Below are positions 17,982-26,469 of a stretch of 52,010 nt of DNA, in pieces. The DNA is from CAVSWN01 sp046728115 (GTDB lineage: Bacteria > Acidobacteriota > Vicinamibacteria > Vicinamibacterales > CAVVIG01). Within the stretch, counting starts at the first letter, position 1. Every line of letters begins with the position of its first letter. The notes beneath the pieces are model-generated. The model saw only the letters and a list, made by a program, of their open reading frames with translations. It was not told where the DNA came from and searched no databases. The stretch lies in NCBI GenBank assembly GCA_046728115.1, contig JBKPDW010000561.1, positions 1-52,010 on the forward strand. The letters are read 5' to 3'. The position numbers and the translations under genes were made by a program.

Positions 17982-18682
17982 CTCTGCGCGCGGTAGTCTT
18001 CGATTTCGACGGCGTCATCGCCAATAGCGAGCCGCTGCACTTACGAGCCTATCAGGACGTTCTTGCCGACGCCGGCATCACGCTTACAGAACGTGATTAC
18101 TACGATCGCTACCTGGGTTTCGACGATGTCGGGGTGTTTCGGACGATCGGCACCGAGCGCGGCGCTCGATGGGATGCAGCGGCGATCGACGCGCTGATTC
18201 TGCGCAAAGCCGCCCGGCTCGAGGTCCTCGAGCAGAATGTCTCGATTCTCTTCCCAGGCGCCGCGGCCACTGTTCGGCGCGCTGCTGCCGCGGTTCCTCT
18301 GGCGATCGCGTCGGGCGCGCTCGGTCACGAGATTCGACGCGTCCTGGATCGCGAAAACTTGACGCCGTGCTTCGTCGCAATTATCTCTGCTGAGGACACA
18401 ACGTCCAGCAAGCCTGCGCCGGACCCGTACCAACTGGCCGTCGCGAAACTCGGCGAGTCGTTAGGGCAACCGCTGGCGCCCGATGAGTGTGTAGCCATCG
18501 AAGATTCCGTCTGGGGTCTGGAATCGGCGCGCGCTGCCGGGTTGCGGACGGTCGCGGTAACAAGTACCTATAGCTCGGACACGCTCAAAAGCGCAGATCT
18601 CATCGTTTCCTCCCTGTCGGATCTCGACCTCGACCTCCTTGCACAACTCTGCCGTGCCCAAGGGTCGGCCGGTCGAATTTGA
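17978..18682 (+). CDS. HAD superfamily phosphatase (beta-phosphoglucomutase-like)
   Basis: A 234-residue HAD hydrolase with cap subfamily I. Motif I is DFDGVIANSEPLH, motif II is in AIASGALG, motif III is the Lys in SSKPAPDPYQLA and motif IV is IEDSVWGLESARAAG. It should dephosphorylate or isomerise a small phosphometabolite; phosphoglycolate or sugar phosphates are usual for this subgroup. The start is TTG overlapping the preceding TGA (TTGA), with a GAGAGA Shine-Dalgarno-like stretch 1-2 nt upstream, which is close. Co-translation with the lipoprotein gene is likely. Confidence 0.9.
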   Translation: MTLRAVVFDFDGVIANSEPLHLRAYQDVLADAGITLTERDYYDRYLGFDDVGVFRTIGTERGARWDAAAIDALILRKAARLEVLEQNVSILFPGAAATVRRAAAAVPLAIASGALGHEIRRVLDRENLTPCFVAIISAEDTTSSKPAPDPYQLAVAKLGESLGQPLAPDECVAIEDSVWGLESARAAGLRTVAVTSTYSSDTLKSADLIVSSLSDLDLDLLAQLCRAQGSAGRI

Positions 18683-18859
18683 ACACTTATTCAACAACTT
18701 GGATTTTGGTCTCTGCTGACGATCTTTTACCGCCAATCCCCGTCCTGACTGCACGAAGTGCCAGTGATACTGGCCGGTAACGGACACCGACCTCTCTGGG
18801 GACAGCGTTCGTTTTCGGAGTTGTTTGTGACGCGTTTTAGGGGATTCGGAGGAGGCACG
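18683..18859 (+). promoter_or_regulatory. Upstream region of the TonB-dependent receptor
   Basis: A 177-nt non-coding stretch, AT-richer at its left end. It ends in a strong Shine-Dalgarno, GGAGGAGG, 5 nt before the ATG. I see no certain -35/-10 pair and no riboswitch-like fold that I can name. Confidence 0.5.
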
Positions 18860-21776
18860 ATGAGAGGTAGATGGTTCGCGTTCGCTGCGTTGATCCTGGG
18901 TCTTGCTGGGGCGACCGCGAATGCACAGATCACGGGCGGCAACATTACAGGCGTAATCAGCGACGAGCAAGGTGGCGTATTGCCTGGGGTTCTAATCACC
19001 GTCCAGGGCACTGATGCCACGTTGACGTTTACCACCGACACCACCGGCGAGTTCCGATTTCTGAACGTCGCACCTGGCACTTACAAGGTAACCGTTGCTC
19101 TGCCGGGCTTCACCACCGTCGTCCGCGACAACGTGGTTGTGGCCGTCGGGCGGAACGTCGAGCTTCCGATGACGCTAAAGATCGCGTCCGTCGCCGAAAC
19201 AGTGACTGTCACCGGGGCTTCGCCGATTGTCGATACGAAGGCCACGGGCACATCGACCAACTTCACGGCGGACGAGCTGACGAAGATTCCGACCTCGCGG
19301 GATCCGTTCGCGCTCGTGCGAGGCGTTCCAGGTGTGCTCGTCGACCGGGTCAATATCGGCGGCAACGAGACAGGACAGCAGTCCAATTTTGCGAGCAAAG
19401 GCACCCGACCGCAGGACGCAGTCTGGACGATGGATGGCGTGAACATCACGGACATGGGCGCGACGGGCGCGTCACCGACGTATTTCAACTTCGATAATTT
19501 CGAAGAGATTCACGTCTCTACTGCCGGTCAGGACATCAAGCAACCGACGGGCGGGATGGGGTTGAACCTGATCGTGAAGCGCGGCACCAACAAGTTCCAC
19601 GGTGGGTTCCGAGGGTATTTCGACAACGAATCGATGGAATCCGACAACGTGCCGGACGAGCTTCGAGCGACAGGCACGACACACGCCACGTCGGATCACA
19701 ACAAACAGATCTCCGACTACGGTTACGACATCGGCGGTCCCATCTGGAGGGATCATGCCTGGTTCTATCATTCGTATTCAGTGCAGGACGTCCGGCTCGT
19801 CCGTCGCGCCGGGGCGCTCGTCGACAGGACGCAGCTCAAGAATCCCGATATGAAGCTGAACTGGCAGGCGACCCAGAAAGACATGGTCAGCTTTCTGTAC
19901 TTCGACGGGTTCAAGATCAAGGACGGCCGCAGCCCAGGGATCTCCGGCATTCTGTTCGACGCGCCTACCGCCACCTATCATCAGGACAACGCGTACACGG
20001 ACTTCCCGCTTCACGGACTTTGGAAGGTTGCCGACGATCGGATGTTCACGTCGAACATGTTCGTGTCGGGCAAATATGCGTACTACAACACGGGCTTCAT
20101 CCTCGATCCGATTGGCGGACTGGATCAACAGGCAGGGCGAAGCTTCACGTTGGCGCAGTCGTTTGGGTCGGTGAACCAGAGCTACAACGCACGTCCGCAG
20201 CAGGTCGTCAACATCGATTCCAACTCGTTCTTGAACCTATTGGGCGGGTCGCACGACTTCAAGTACGGCTTCGGCTTCCGAACGACCGATGTCCGTCGCC
20301 GGCACGCTATGGCCGGGCAACATGATCCTCGGAATCGAGAACTCGCCAACGGACTTTCGCGCCCAGGTCTTCCGTCAGGGCTTCGGCGGTAACCGAGCGA
20401 ATTACCTGGACTTCTACGTCGGCGACACGATCGCTCACAACCAGTTTACGCTCGACCTCGGCGTGCGGTTCGACCGCCAGTGGGGGAAGGCGCTGCCGAG
20501 TCAAACGCAGTCGAACAAGGCGTTCCCGAACCTGGTGCCCGGCATCGTCTTCGCCGGTTATGACTCGCCGTTCACCTGGAACAACTTCTCGCCGCGTGTA
20601 GGAGTCACGTACGCCTTGGATGCCGCGCGGAAGACAGTGGCGCGTGCGAGCCTCACCCGGTACGCCGGTCAGCTCAACACCGGGTCGATTGGATTCACGA
20701 ACCCGAGTTCGACCGCGGGATCAGCAACCTATCGCTGGATTGACAAAAACGGCGATCACCTCGCGCAGACCGACGAGGTGCAACTCGATCAATTCATCAC
20801 CGCCGGCGGCGGGTTCAATCCGGCGGCCCCCACGTCGGTCACCTCGGCCAACCAGATCGATCCGAACCTCAAGGCGCCTGTTACGTCGGGCATCGTCGTT
20901 GGTGTCGATCGCGAGCTGATGGCGAACCTCGCGGTGCAAGTGAACTACAGCTACACGCGCACCTCCGACCTGTTCGGAAACTTCTCGGGCGCCATTACGC
21001 CGCGTGTCGGGGTCGTCCCGGGTCCGAACGGCGACTACGCGCCGGGCACGCCGCTGACCGGCACCCTCCCGGACGGCACGCCGTACAGCATTCCGACGTT
21101 CATTCCGAATGCCGCGAAGGTGGCGGCCGGCGGCAATGGCTTCCTGCTGACCCAGGTGCCCGGCTATTTCAGCTCCTACAACGGAATCGAGCTCGGCGTC
21201 ATCAAGCGCCTGTCGAACAAGTGGATGGCCCGCGTCGGGTTCGCCTTCAACAACGCGACGGAGCATTTCGACGACCCGAACGGGATGTACGACACCAATG
21301 GAAATCCGACCCGTACGCTGACGGAACAGCTGATCAACGGCGGGCAGTTCGCCCCACAGAGTGGCGGTAGCGGCGCGGGCTCGATCTACATCAATGGAAA
21401 GTGGACGATCAACGCCAACGCGATGTATCAGGCGCCCTATGGCATCGAAGTGAGCGGCAACGTCTTCGGCCGTCAGGGCTACCCGTACCCTCTGTTCCGG
21501 CAGGTGTCGCTCGGAAGCGACAGCGGCCTGTCGGTTCCGGTGGTGCCGGAGGTCGATACGTTCCGGTACGCGAACCTGTGGAACACGGACCTTCGAGCAG
21601 CGCGCCAGTTCAAGACCGACAAGGTCAACCTGCGGGCGATCCTTGACGTCTTCAATGCGTTCAACGCGAATACGGTACTGGTCCGGAACAACAACATTCT
21701 GTCTACGAGCTTCAATGCGATCGCACAGAACTTGAGCCCGAGGATCTTCCGCGTCGGTGTAGTCGTCGGCTTCTAG
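18860..21776 (+). CDS. TonB-dependent receptor (Oar-like), interrupted by a frameshift
   Basis: An outer-membrane beta-barrel importer, about 970 codons if read through. It has a signal peptide (MRGRWFAFAALILGLAGATANAQ as its first residues), a carboxypeptidase-regulatory-like domain (about 25-110), a plug (about 115-260) and a barrel ending in the usual C-terminal Phe. The reading frame changes by one base near 20288-20294. The 5' frame reads ...FKYGFGFRTTD and continues to a stop at 20392 without barrel character. The downstream frame resumes at SVAGTLWPGNMILG. A one-base insertion explains it. It could be a sequencing error, a recent mutation or phase variation. The ligand is unknown. A terminator follows. 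Confidence 0.88.
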
Positions 21777-21797
21777 GGGACTCCGGCGCGTACACGT

Positions 21798-21834
21798 AAG
21801 GCGGGACCGACCGGGTCCCGCCCTTCTTTTTTTT
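21798..21834 (+). terminator. Rho-independent terminator after the TonB receptor
   Basis: A perfect 9-bp stem, 21800-21808 with 21814-21822 (GGCGGGACC / GGTCCCGCC), has a 5-nt loop and is followed by a T-rich run with ten T in 21824-21834. It lies directly against the next gene's -10 box. Confidence 0.93.
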
Positions 21835-21838
21835 GCGG

Positions 21839-21844
21839 TACTAT
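21839..21844 (+). promoter_or_regulatory. -10 hexamer of the SirB1-like gene
   Basis: TACTAT is 6 nt before the GTG at 21851 and only 4 nt after the T-run of the terminator. It helps choose GTG over the in-frame TTG at 21833, which lies inside the T-run. Confidence 0.55.
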
Positions 21845-21850
21845 CTACAC

Positions 21851-22756
21851 GTGATCCCGCGGCGCCTGGTCAACAGCTTCACGCATGCGGCGCTCAGCCC
21901 GGATCCAGATCTGGCGGTGGCCGCCCTGATGATCGCGCGTGTCGAATACCCAAGGCTCGATGCCAGTCCGTATCTGGATCGGCTGGACGCCCTTGGTGAC
22001 GAGGCGCGACGCCGTGTCGAGCTCGCATCCGCTCGACGCGCCGATGTGCCGCCGCACGCCGACCCGATCCTGCACGCCCGCGTGATGGCGCTGAACGCGT
22101 ATCTGTTCGGCGAGCTGCGCTTTGCCGGCAACGACGTCCACTACGAGGACCCGCGGAACAGCTGTTTGAACGAAGTTCTGGATCGACGAACCGGCATCCC
22201 CATCACGCTTGCGCTCATTTACATCGAAGTCGCGCGGCGGGCCGGGCTTCACGTCGAGGGCGTCAATTTCCCGGGGCACTTCCTCGTTCGCTGCCCTGCA
22301 CCGCGCGCCGTGCCGACCGCACGCGACCTGATCATCGACGCGTATCACGGCGGCGCCATTCTCTCGGAGGAAGAACTGCTCCGTCGCTACGCGCGGCCCG
22401 AGAATCCCGACGATGTACAGGCGCCGTCACGGCTGCTGGCGAAAGCGAACAAGCCGCAGATCCTGTCCCGCATGCTGCTGAACCTGAAGCACGTGTACGT
22501 AAATATGCATTCGTTCCCGCAGGCACGCGATATCACCGACCTGCTCCTGGCTGTGAATCCTTCGGCAATCGACGTGCTCAAGGATCGCGGTCTGCTTGCA
22601 TTCAAGCTGAACGATTTTCCCGCCGCGCTGCGCGATCTCCAGGCCTATCTGCAGCTCTCCAGGAGAGCCGATCCGGAAAGCGACCAGCGGGAGGAGCACG
22701 AGCAAATCTGGGAGCACATCAAGAATTTGCGCCGGCGGGTTGCTTCACTGAACTGA
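21851..22756 (+). CDS. SirB1 family protein (transglutaminase-like with TPR)
   Basis: A 301-residue protein of the SirB1/transglutaminase-like family. The core reads NSCLNEVLDRRTGIPITLAL, IYIEVARRAGLHVEGVNFPGHFLV, then AYHGGAILSEEEL. The C-terminal third is a pair of TPR helices (DITDLLLAVNPSAIDVLKDRGLLAFKL and following). The transglutaminase Cys is in the NSCLNEVL segment. The biochemical activity in bacteria is not established. The GTG start is chosen from the -10 box 6 nt upstream. Confidence 0.88.
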   Translation: MIPRRLVNSFTHAALSPDPDLAVAALMIARVEYPRLDASPYLDRLDALGDEARRRVELASARRADVPPHADPILHARVMALNAYLFGELRFAGNDVHYEDPRNSCLNEVLDRRTGIPITLALIYIEVARRAGLHVEGVNFPGHFLVRCPAPRAVPTARDLIIDAYHGGAILSEEELLRRYARPENPDDVQAPSRLLAKANKPQILSRMLLNLKHVYVNMHSFPQARDITDLLLAVNPSAIDVLKDRGLLAFKLNDFPAALRDLQAYLQLSRRADPESDQREEHEQIWEHIKNLRRRVASLN

Positions 22757-22765
22757 ACACAAAGC

Positions 22766-22846
22766 ATTTCAGAGTTCAGAGTTCAGATTGATTAAAGATT
22801 GAATCGACAAGTCGCCTAATCACTCTGAAATCTGCGATCTGAAATC
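22766..22846. repeat. Inverted repeat of TTCAGAG-type words between convergent genes
   Basis: Arms 22766-22794 and 22818-22846 pair at 24 of 29 positions across a 23-nt loop. The left arm contains TTCAGAG twice in tandem. It lies between the stops of two convergent genes and could act as a two-way terminator, although it has no T-run. The right arm overlaps the stop of the glycosylase gene. Confidence 0.82.
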
Positions 22847-23522
22847 ATCGCGTTCTCCGACGCTCCCCCTCGGGACACTCCGTCAGCAGCGGACACACAC
22901 CGCAGTGAGGATCCGCCTCGGTGCAGGTGGAGGCACCGTGGTGGGAGAGATAGACGAACGCGCGCCGGTACGCATCGGCGTCCGGCGGCAACTCGGACGC
23001 GACGGCCGCGCGAATGGCTCGAGCCGTTCTGGAAAAATCGGCACGTTCTTCACCGAATCCCAGCCGCCGGGCCACGCGGCTCACGCGCGCATCGACCGGG
23101 AGCACCGGATGATCGGCGGCGAAGAGCAACATGCGGTACGCGCCCGCCTCGCCCATCTGCGGCAGGCCTTTGAGCGCGCGCCGAGCGGGCGCGAGCGGCC
23201 CTCGAATCACGTTCGGCAGGTCCGGCGAGCGGCGGAAATGATCGACGCCCGTCCTGAGCGCGCGCAGCCGTTGGTCGAGATAGGGCCCGGCGAGCGCGAC
23301 AGTTTCTTCGAGCGTCTTCTGAGGCGTCCGCCACATGGCATCGGGCGTGAGCGCACGAGCCTTCCGGAGCGCCGCCAACGCGCCGTCGCGCTTTCGGGGC
23401 GTCGAATGGGTCGACAGCACTTCCCAGACAAAGAGCGCGAAGGGATCGCGGGGCGGCGCCGGAAGGGCGCCGTAGAATTTCTGCAGCTTCTGCAGCAGCG
23501 GCTCGAGGCGCGACAGTGACAT
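22845..23522 (-). CDS. HhH-GPD DNA glycosylase, EndoIII-like but lacking the catalytic Lys
   Basis: A 225-residue base-excision-repair protein of the endonuclease III superfamily. The helix-hairpin-helix reads LKGLPQMGEAGAYRML (117-132); the catalytic Asp is kept in PVDARVSRV (Asp144). A [4Fe-4S] cluster is indicated by Cys200, Cys207, Cys210 and Cys216 (Cx6Cx2Cx5C). The lyase Lys found in LPGVGRKTA of Nth is replaced by Ala126. The protein is therefore expected to be a monofunctional glycosylase, or to act on another substrate, rather than a true Nth. It is the last gene of a leftward block after the M20 peptidase (12-nt gap). Confidence 0.85.
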   Translation of the reverse strand: MSLSRLEPLLQKLQKFYGALPAPPRDPFALFVWEVLSTHSTPRKRDGALAALRKARALTPDAMWRTPQKTLEETVALAGPYLDQRLRALRTGVDHFRRSPDLPNVIRGPLAPARRALKGLPQMGEAGAYRMLLFAADHPVLPVDARVSRVARRLGFGEERADFSRTARAIRAAVASELPPDADAYRRAFVYLSHHGASTCTEADPHCGVCPLLTECPEGERRRTR

Positions 23523-23555
23523 TGCCGATCGACGCTATCTGCCGATCGACGCTAT
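23523..23555. repeat. 17-bp tandem duplication at the M20 peptidase stop
   Basis: TGCCGATCGACGCTAT occurs at 23523-23538 and again at 23540-23555 (period 17). One copy encodes the last residues and stop of the peptidase; the other fills the gap before the glycosylase gene. Confidence 0.85.
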
Positions 23556-24908
23556 TTCCTGATACAGGATCGCCGACGCGATGATGCCGTTGTGGAAGTT
23601 CCCGACGTCGAGCTTTTCGTTCGGCGCGTGCGCGTTCTCATCCGGCAGACCGACGCCGAACAACACGGATGGCAATCCGAGTTCTTCCTGGAACGTGGAT
23701 ACGACGGGAATGGAGCCGCCTTCCCGCGTGAACACAGGTTTCCGGCCGAAGCCCCGTTCGATCGCCCGGCCCGCGGCCTGGACGAACGGGTTGTCGTACG
23801 AGGTCATCCATGGCTTGCCGCCATGCATCCGCGTGATCTTCAGCTCCATCGTTTTTGGTGTGATGGAGGCGACGTGGTCTTCGAACAGCCTGGCGATCTT
23901 GTCAGGATCCTGGTTGGGGACGAGGCGCATGCTCACCTTGGCCATCGCAACAGCGGGCAGAACAGTTTTCGCGCCCTCGCTGGTGAAGCCGGACAGCAAG
24001 CCGTTGACTTCGAAGGTCGGTCGCGCCCACGTGCGTTCGAGCGTCGAGTATCCAGTTTCGCCGAACACTTTTGGAATGCCGAAGGCTTTCTTGTATTGCT
24101 TCTCGTTGAACGGCAGCGACTCCCACGCCTTTCGCTCCGCGTCCAGCAGCGGCACGACATCGTCGTAGAAGCCGGGGATCTTGATCCGCCCGCTGCGATC
24201 TTTCATCTGCGCGAGCATCTGCGCGAGCACGAACCCCGGGTTCGCGACGGCGCCGCCGAACGATCCCGAATGCAGGTCGGTGCTGCTGCCGCGCAGATCG
24301 ATCTGAAAGTACACGAGGCCGCGGAGACCGTAGCACATCGACGGCACGCCGCGAGCGAACATCGGCGAATCCGAGATCACGACAACGTCGGCGCGAAGCT
24401 CGTCCTTGTGAGCCCGGATGAAATCGTCGAGATGCGCGCTGCCGACCTCCTCTTCGCCCTCGAGAATGAACTTGATGTTCACGGGCAGTTCACCGCTCTG
24501 CTTCATGTGGGCTTCGACAGCCTTGAAGTGCATGAACACCTGGCCCTTGTCGTCGGCTGAGCCGCGCGCGTAGATTTCGCCGTCGCGAATCGTTGCCTCG
24601 AACGGCGGGGAAAGCCAGAGATCGAGCGGATCGACCGGCTGTACGTCGTAGTGGCCGTAAAAGAGAATCGTCGGCGCGTTTTGAGCGCCAAGCCAGTCGC
24701 CGTAAACAACCGGATTGCCAGGAGTGGGAATCAGGCGAACGTTCTGCAGGCCGATGCGGCGCATCTCGTCGGCACACCATTCCGCGCAGCGCGTGACGTC
24801 GGCGGCGTGTTCGGGCAGCGCGCTGATGCTTGGAATCGCGAGCAGCGCCTTCAGTTCCTCGAGGTATCGGTCGCGGTTGATGTTGATGAAATCGATGACC
24901 TTGTCCAT
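23535..24908 (-). CDS. M20 family metallopeptidase (dipeptidase)
   Basis: A 457-residue cytoplasmic di-zinc peptidase of the CNDP/PepV-like M20 branch. Metal site and catalytic residues: His in FYGHYDVQP, Asp in ARGSADDKGQ, the Glu pair in LEGEEEVGSAH, Asp in VVISDSP and a terminal His in GLPDENAHAPNE. The lid/dimerisation domain (about 200-370) carries RGSSTDLHSGSFGG. Family members cleave dipeptides or N-acyl amino acids. A weak GGGACGG precedes the ATG. It sits in a leftward block with the MBL hydrolase upstream. Confidence 0.94.
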   Translation of the reverse strand: MDKVIDFININRDRYLEELKALLAIPSISALPEHAADVTRCAEWCADEMRRIGLQNVRLIPTPGNPVVYGDWLGAQNAPTILFYGHYDVQPVDPLDLWLSPPFEATIRDGEIYARGSADDKGQVFMHFKAVEAHMKQSGELPVNIKFILEGEEEVGSAHLDDFIRAHKDELRADVVVISDSPMFARGVPSMCYGLRGLVYFQIDLRGSSTDLHSGSFGGAVANPGFVLAQMLAQMKDRSGRIKIPGFYDDVVPLLDAERKAWESLPFNEKQYKKAFGIPKVFGETGYSTLERTWARPTFEVNGLLSGFTSEGAKTVLPAVAMAKVSMRLVPNQDPDKIARLFEDHVASITPKTMELKITRMHGGKPWMTSYDNPFVQAAGRAIERGFGRKPVFTREGGSIPVVSTFQEELGLPSVLFGVGLPDENAHAPNEKLDVGNFHNGIIASAILYQEIASIGR

Positions 24909-24937
24909 AGATGTCCGTCCCTGCTATGCCGGCGCGA

Positions 24938-25732
24938 TCAGAGGCTCCACTGGCCGTTTTCGTCGACCGCCACCCCCTCTGCCCTGAGCTTGTCGAGGTG
25001 CGCGCGAACATTTTCGCGCGCCGCCGGCATCAGCGCGGAGTCGAGACCATCATAGATGGATTCGGCGATCGCCTCCACCGTGTGGCGGCCGTCTCGTAAC
25101 GCGGCCACGACCTGATGTTCACGCATGCGCCGGTGCTCGAGGTGGGCCGTGATGACACGTGCCGGATCGTCGATCCTCGGACCATGGGCTGGCAGGATGA
25201 TGCGCGGCCGCAAGTCGAGCAGCCGTTCGAGCGATCGCATATAGCTCGTCAGATCTCCGCCGCGGCTCGAATGAATCATCACGCTGCCGCCTGAAATCAT
25301 CAGGTCGCCGGTGAATGCGGTGCCACTGGCTTCATCCCAGAAAGCCACGTGATCCGGCGAGTGTCCCGGCGTATGGAGGACGGTCAGCGCGTCGCCGCCG
25401 ATTGTGACGCACTCGCCGTCTGAGAGCGGCCGCCAGGTGACGTTGTACCGAGCGTCCTCGCCAGGCCACGGATATTTGGCAAACGTGGCGGCGGGGTGCC
25501 GGGAGGCGATGGCAGAGGCGCCCGACGCGTGATCCGCGTGCCCGTGCGTGACCAGCACGTGGCCCAGCCGGCAATGCTGTCGCGCGAGGTGGGCGTCGAT
25601 ATCGGTCAGGTGTTGTTCGTGTCCGACGCCGGCATCAACGAGCGCAATCGATCGGCCGGTGCCGAACAAGTAGGTGTTGTTGCCAGCCCCGGTCATGGGG
25701 CTGGGATTGTGCGCGTCGAGGAGCGTCGGCAT
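24938..25732 (-). CDS. Metallo-beta-lactamase fold hydrolase (LACTB2-like)
   Basis: A 264-residue MBL-fold protein. The zinc motif is THGHADH, followed by His in LHTPGHSPDHV, Asp in FTGDLMISGG and His in LPAHGPRIDDP. The C-terminal 60 residues form the winged-helix tail (HRRMREHQVVAALRDG...) typical of the LACTB2/glyoxalase-II-like group, some of which are endoribonucleases. The substrate is not decided by sequence. It lies downstream of the small selenoprotein gene across a 66-nt gap that holds a palindromic repeat. Confidence 0.9.
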   Translation of the reverse strand: MPTLLDAHNPSPMTGAGNNTYLFGTGRSIALVDAGVGHEQHLTDIDAHLARQHCRLGHVLVTHGHADHASGASAIASRHPAATFAKYPWPGEDARYNVTWRPLSDGECVTIGGDALTVLHTPGHSPDHVAFWDEASGTAFTGDLMISGGSVMIHSSRGGDLTSYMRSLERLLDLRPRIILPAHGPRIDDPARVITAHLEHRRMREHQVVAALRDGRHTVEAIAESIYDGLDSALMPAARENVRAHLDKLRAEGVAVDENGQWSL

Positions 25733-25746
25733 GAGAGGGGGTCGGA

Positions 25747-25798
25747 TGGGGTCAGACCCCAGCCAGGAGCCCGCGCACGGCGGGCGGCGTCAGACCCC
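25747..25798. repeat. TGGGGTCAGACCCCA palindrome and second half-copy
   Basis: 25747-25761 is a perfect palindrome with 7-bp arms and a single central base. GTCAGACCCC is repeated at 25789-25798, directly next to the stop of the selenoprotein gene. A related GGCGTCAGACC lies inside fadA. Confidence 0.8.
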
Positions 25799-26005
25799 TC
25801 ACGTCCCGCCGAAGCCGATTGTCACGCCGTCGCCGTCGACAATGACCGGCACGGCGCGCCGGCCATTGCTGTAGCGAAGCATTCGCTCGAGATCGGCCGG
25901 CTGTTTCTTGACGTTGATGTATTCGAACGGAACATGCCGCCGCTCATAGTCGTCACGGGCGGCTTGCGTGTAGGGTCAAGTGTCCTTGCCGAAGATGTAG
26001 ACCAT
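25799..26005 (-). CDS. Uxx-star family glutaredoxin-like selenoprotein
   Basis: A 68-residue thioredoxin-fold protein, visible only if the TGA at 25978-25976 is read as selenocysteine. Codon by codon the minus strand gives MVYIFGKDT-U-PYTQAARDDY, then FEYINVKK and a normal glutaredoxin-like second half with the cis-Pro region RRAVPVIVDGDGVTIGFGG before a TGA stop. The Cys of the CxxC site is replaced by Sec10 and the second Cys by Thr13 (UxxT), the hallmark of the Uxx-star group. Reading continues with conserved family sequence after the TGA, which argues against a pseudogene. The ATG is 6 nt after a TACAAT hexamer within a palindrome. It needs selA/selB/selC/selD elsewhere in the genome. It is probably a thiol/selenol redox protein; the substrate is unknown. 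Confidence 0.82.
25936..25963 (-). promoter_or_regulatory. Candidate bacterial SECIS hairpin
   Basis: In the mRNA a perfect 6-bp stem GCCGCC / GGCGGC encloses a 16-nt loop containing GU. It starts 12 nt after the in-frame UGA, within the coding sequence, where bacterial SECIS elements bind SelB. The position and stem agree; the loop identity has not been tested against a model. Confidence 0.55.
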
Positions 26006-26006
26006 G

Positions 26007-26024
26007 GGTCCATTGTAATGGACC
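26007..26024. promoter_or_regulatory. 18-bp palindrome holding the -10 box of the selenoprotein gene
   Basis: GGTCCATT-GT-AATGGACC is a perfect inverted repeat one base upstream of the minus-strand ATG. It contains TACAAT (26017-26012), 6 nt before the start. A repressor operator or an mRNA hairpin are both possible. Confidence 0.55.
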
Positions 26025-26037
26025 GTCCGCGCTCAGA

Positions 26038-26463
26038 CTATTCGGTAGTGTGCGGTTGGCGTCGACATTCTTCGAGCAGCCTCCTCGTCTCGGACGACAG
26101 CGGCAGCGATTTCGCCGCACTGTAGTCGTAGCTGACCATGACGGTCTTGCCGCTCGCAATCAGACGCTCGCCCGGCACGGTGACGATTTCGTACACCAGC
26201 GCAAAGCTCGACGTCCCGATGTCACCGACGTTCAATCGCACTTCGAGCTCGTCGCCGAAATGCGCAGGCGCGCGATAGTCGCACTCTGCCCGCGCGAGGA
26301 TAACGCGCGTGTGCGGTGACGGCGCACCGGTGAGATCGCGCCAGAACGTCAAACGACACTGCTCGCGGTACGTGAAGTACACCGCGTGGTTCACATGACC
26401 CATCGCGTCGCAGTCTCGAAATCGCACCGCCAGGCGATGGCGGTACGCCCACTCGGTCGGCAT
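26038..26463 (-). CDS. Acyl-CoA thioesterase (YbgC/FadM-like hotdog fold)
   Basis: A 141-residue single hotdog-domain thioesterase. The active-site signature is VRFRDCDAMGHVNHAVYF (catalytic Asp in RDCDAMGHVNH), followed by the long central helix and the strands DELEVRLNVGDIGTSSFALVYE. It should hydrolyse acyl-CoA thioesters in the cytoplasm. It is the first gene of a leftward block. The ATG lies 7 nt after TATTCT on the minus strand, suggesting a leaderless transcript. Confidence 0.9.
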   Translation of the reverse strand: MPTEWAYRHRLAVRFRDCDAMGHVNHAVYFTYREQCRLTFWRDLTGAPSPHTRVILARAECDYRAPAHFGDELEVRLNVGDIGTSSFALVYEIVTVPGERLIASGKTVMVSYDYSAAKSLPLSSETRRLLEECRRQPHTTE

Positions 26464-26469
26464 GGGAGG

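Noticed and set aside
20289..20292. Internal ATG at 20289 as the start of a separate barrel protein
   Set aside because: The second half lacks signal, plug and Shine-Dalgarno, and is simply the rest of the receptor after a frameshift.
25822..26013. A 63-codon minus-strand frame overlapping the selenoprotein gene
   Set aside because: It is in another frame, Ser/Arg/Pro-rich and unlike any family. The TGA-containing frame carries the glutaredoxin-like sequence.
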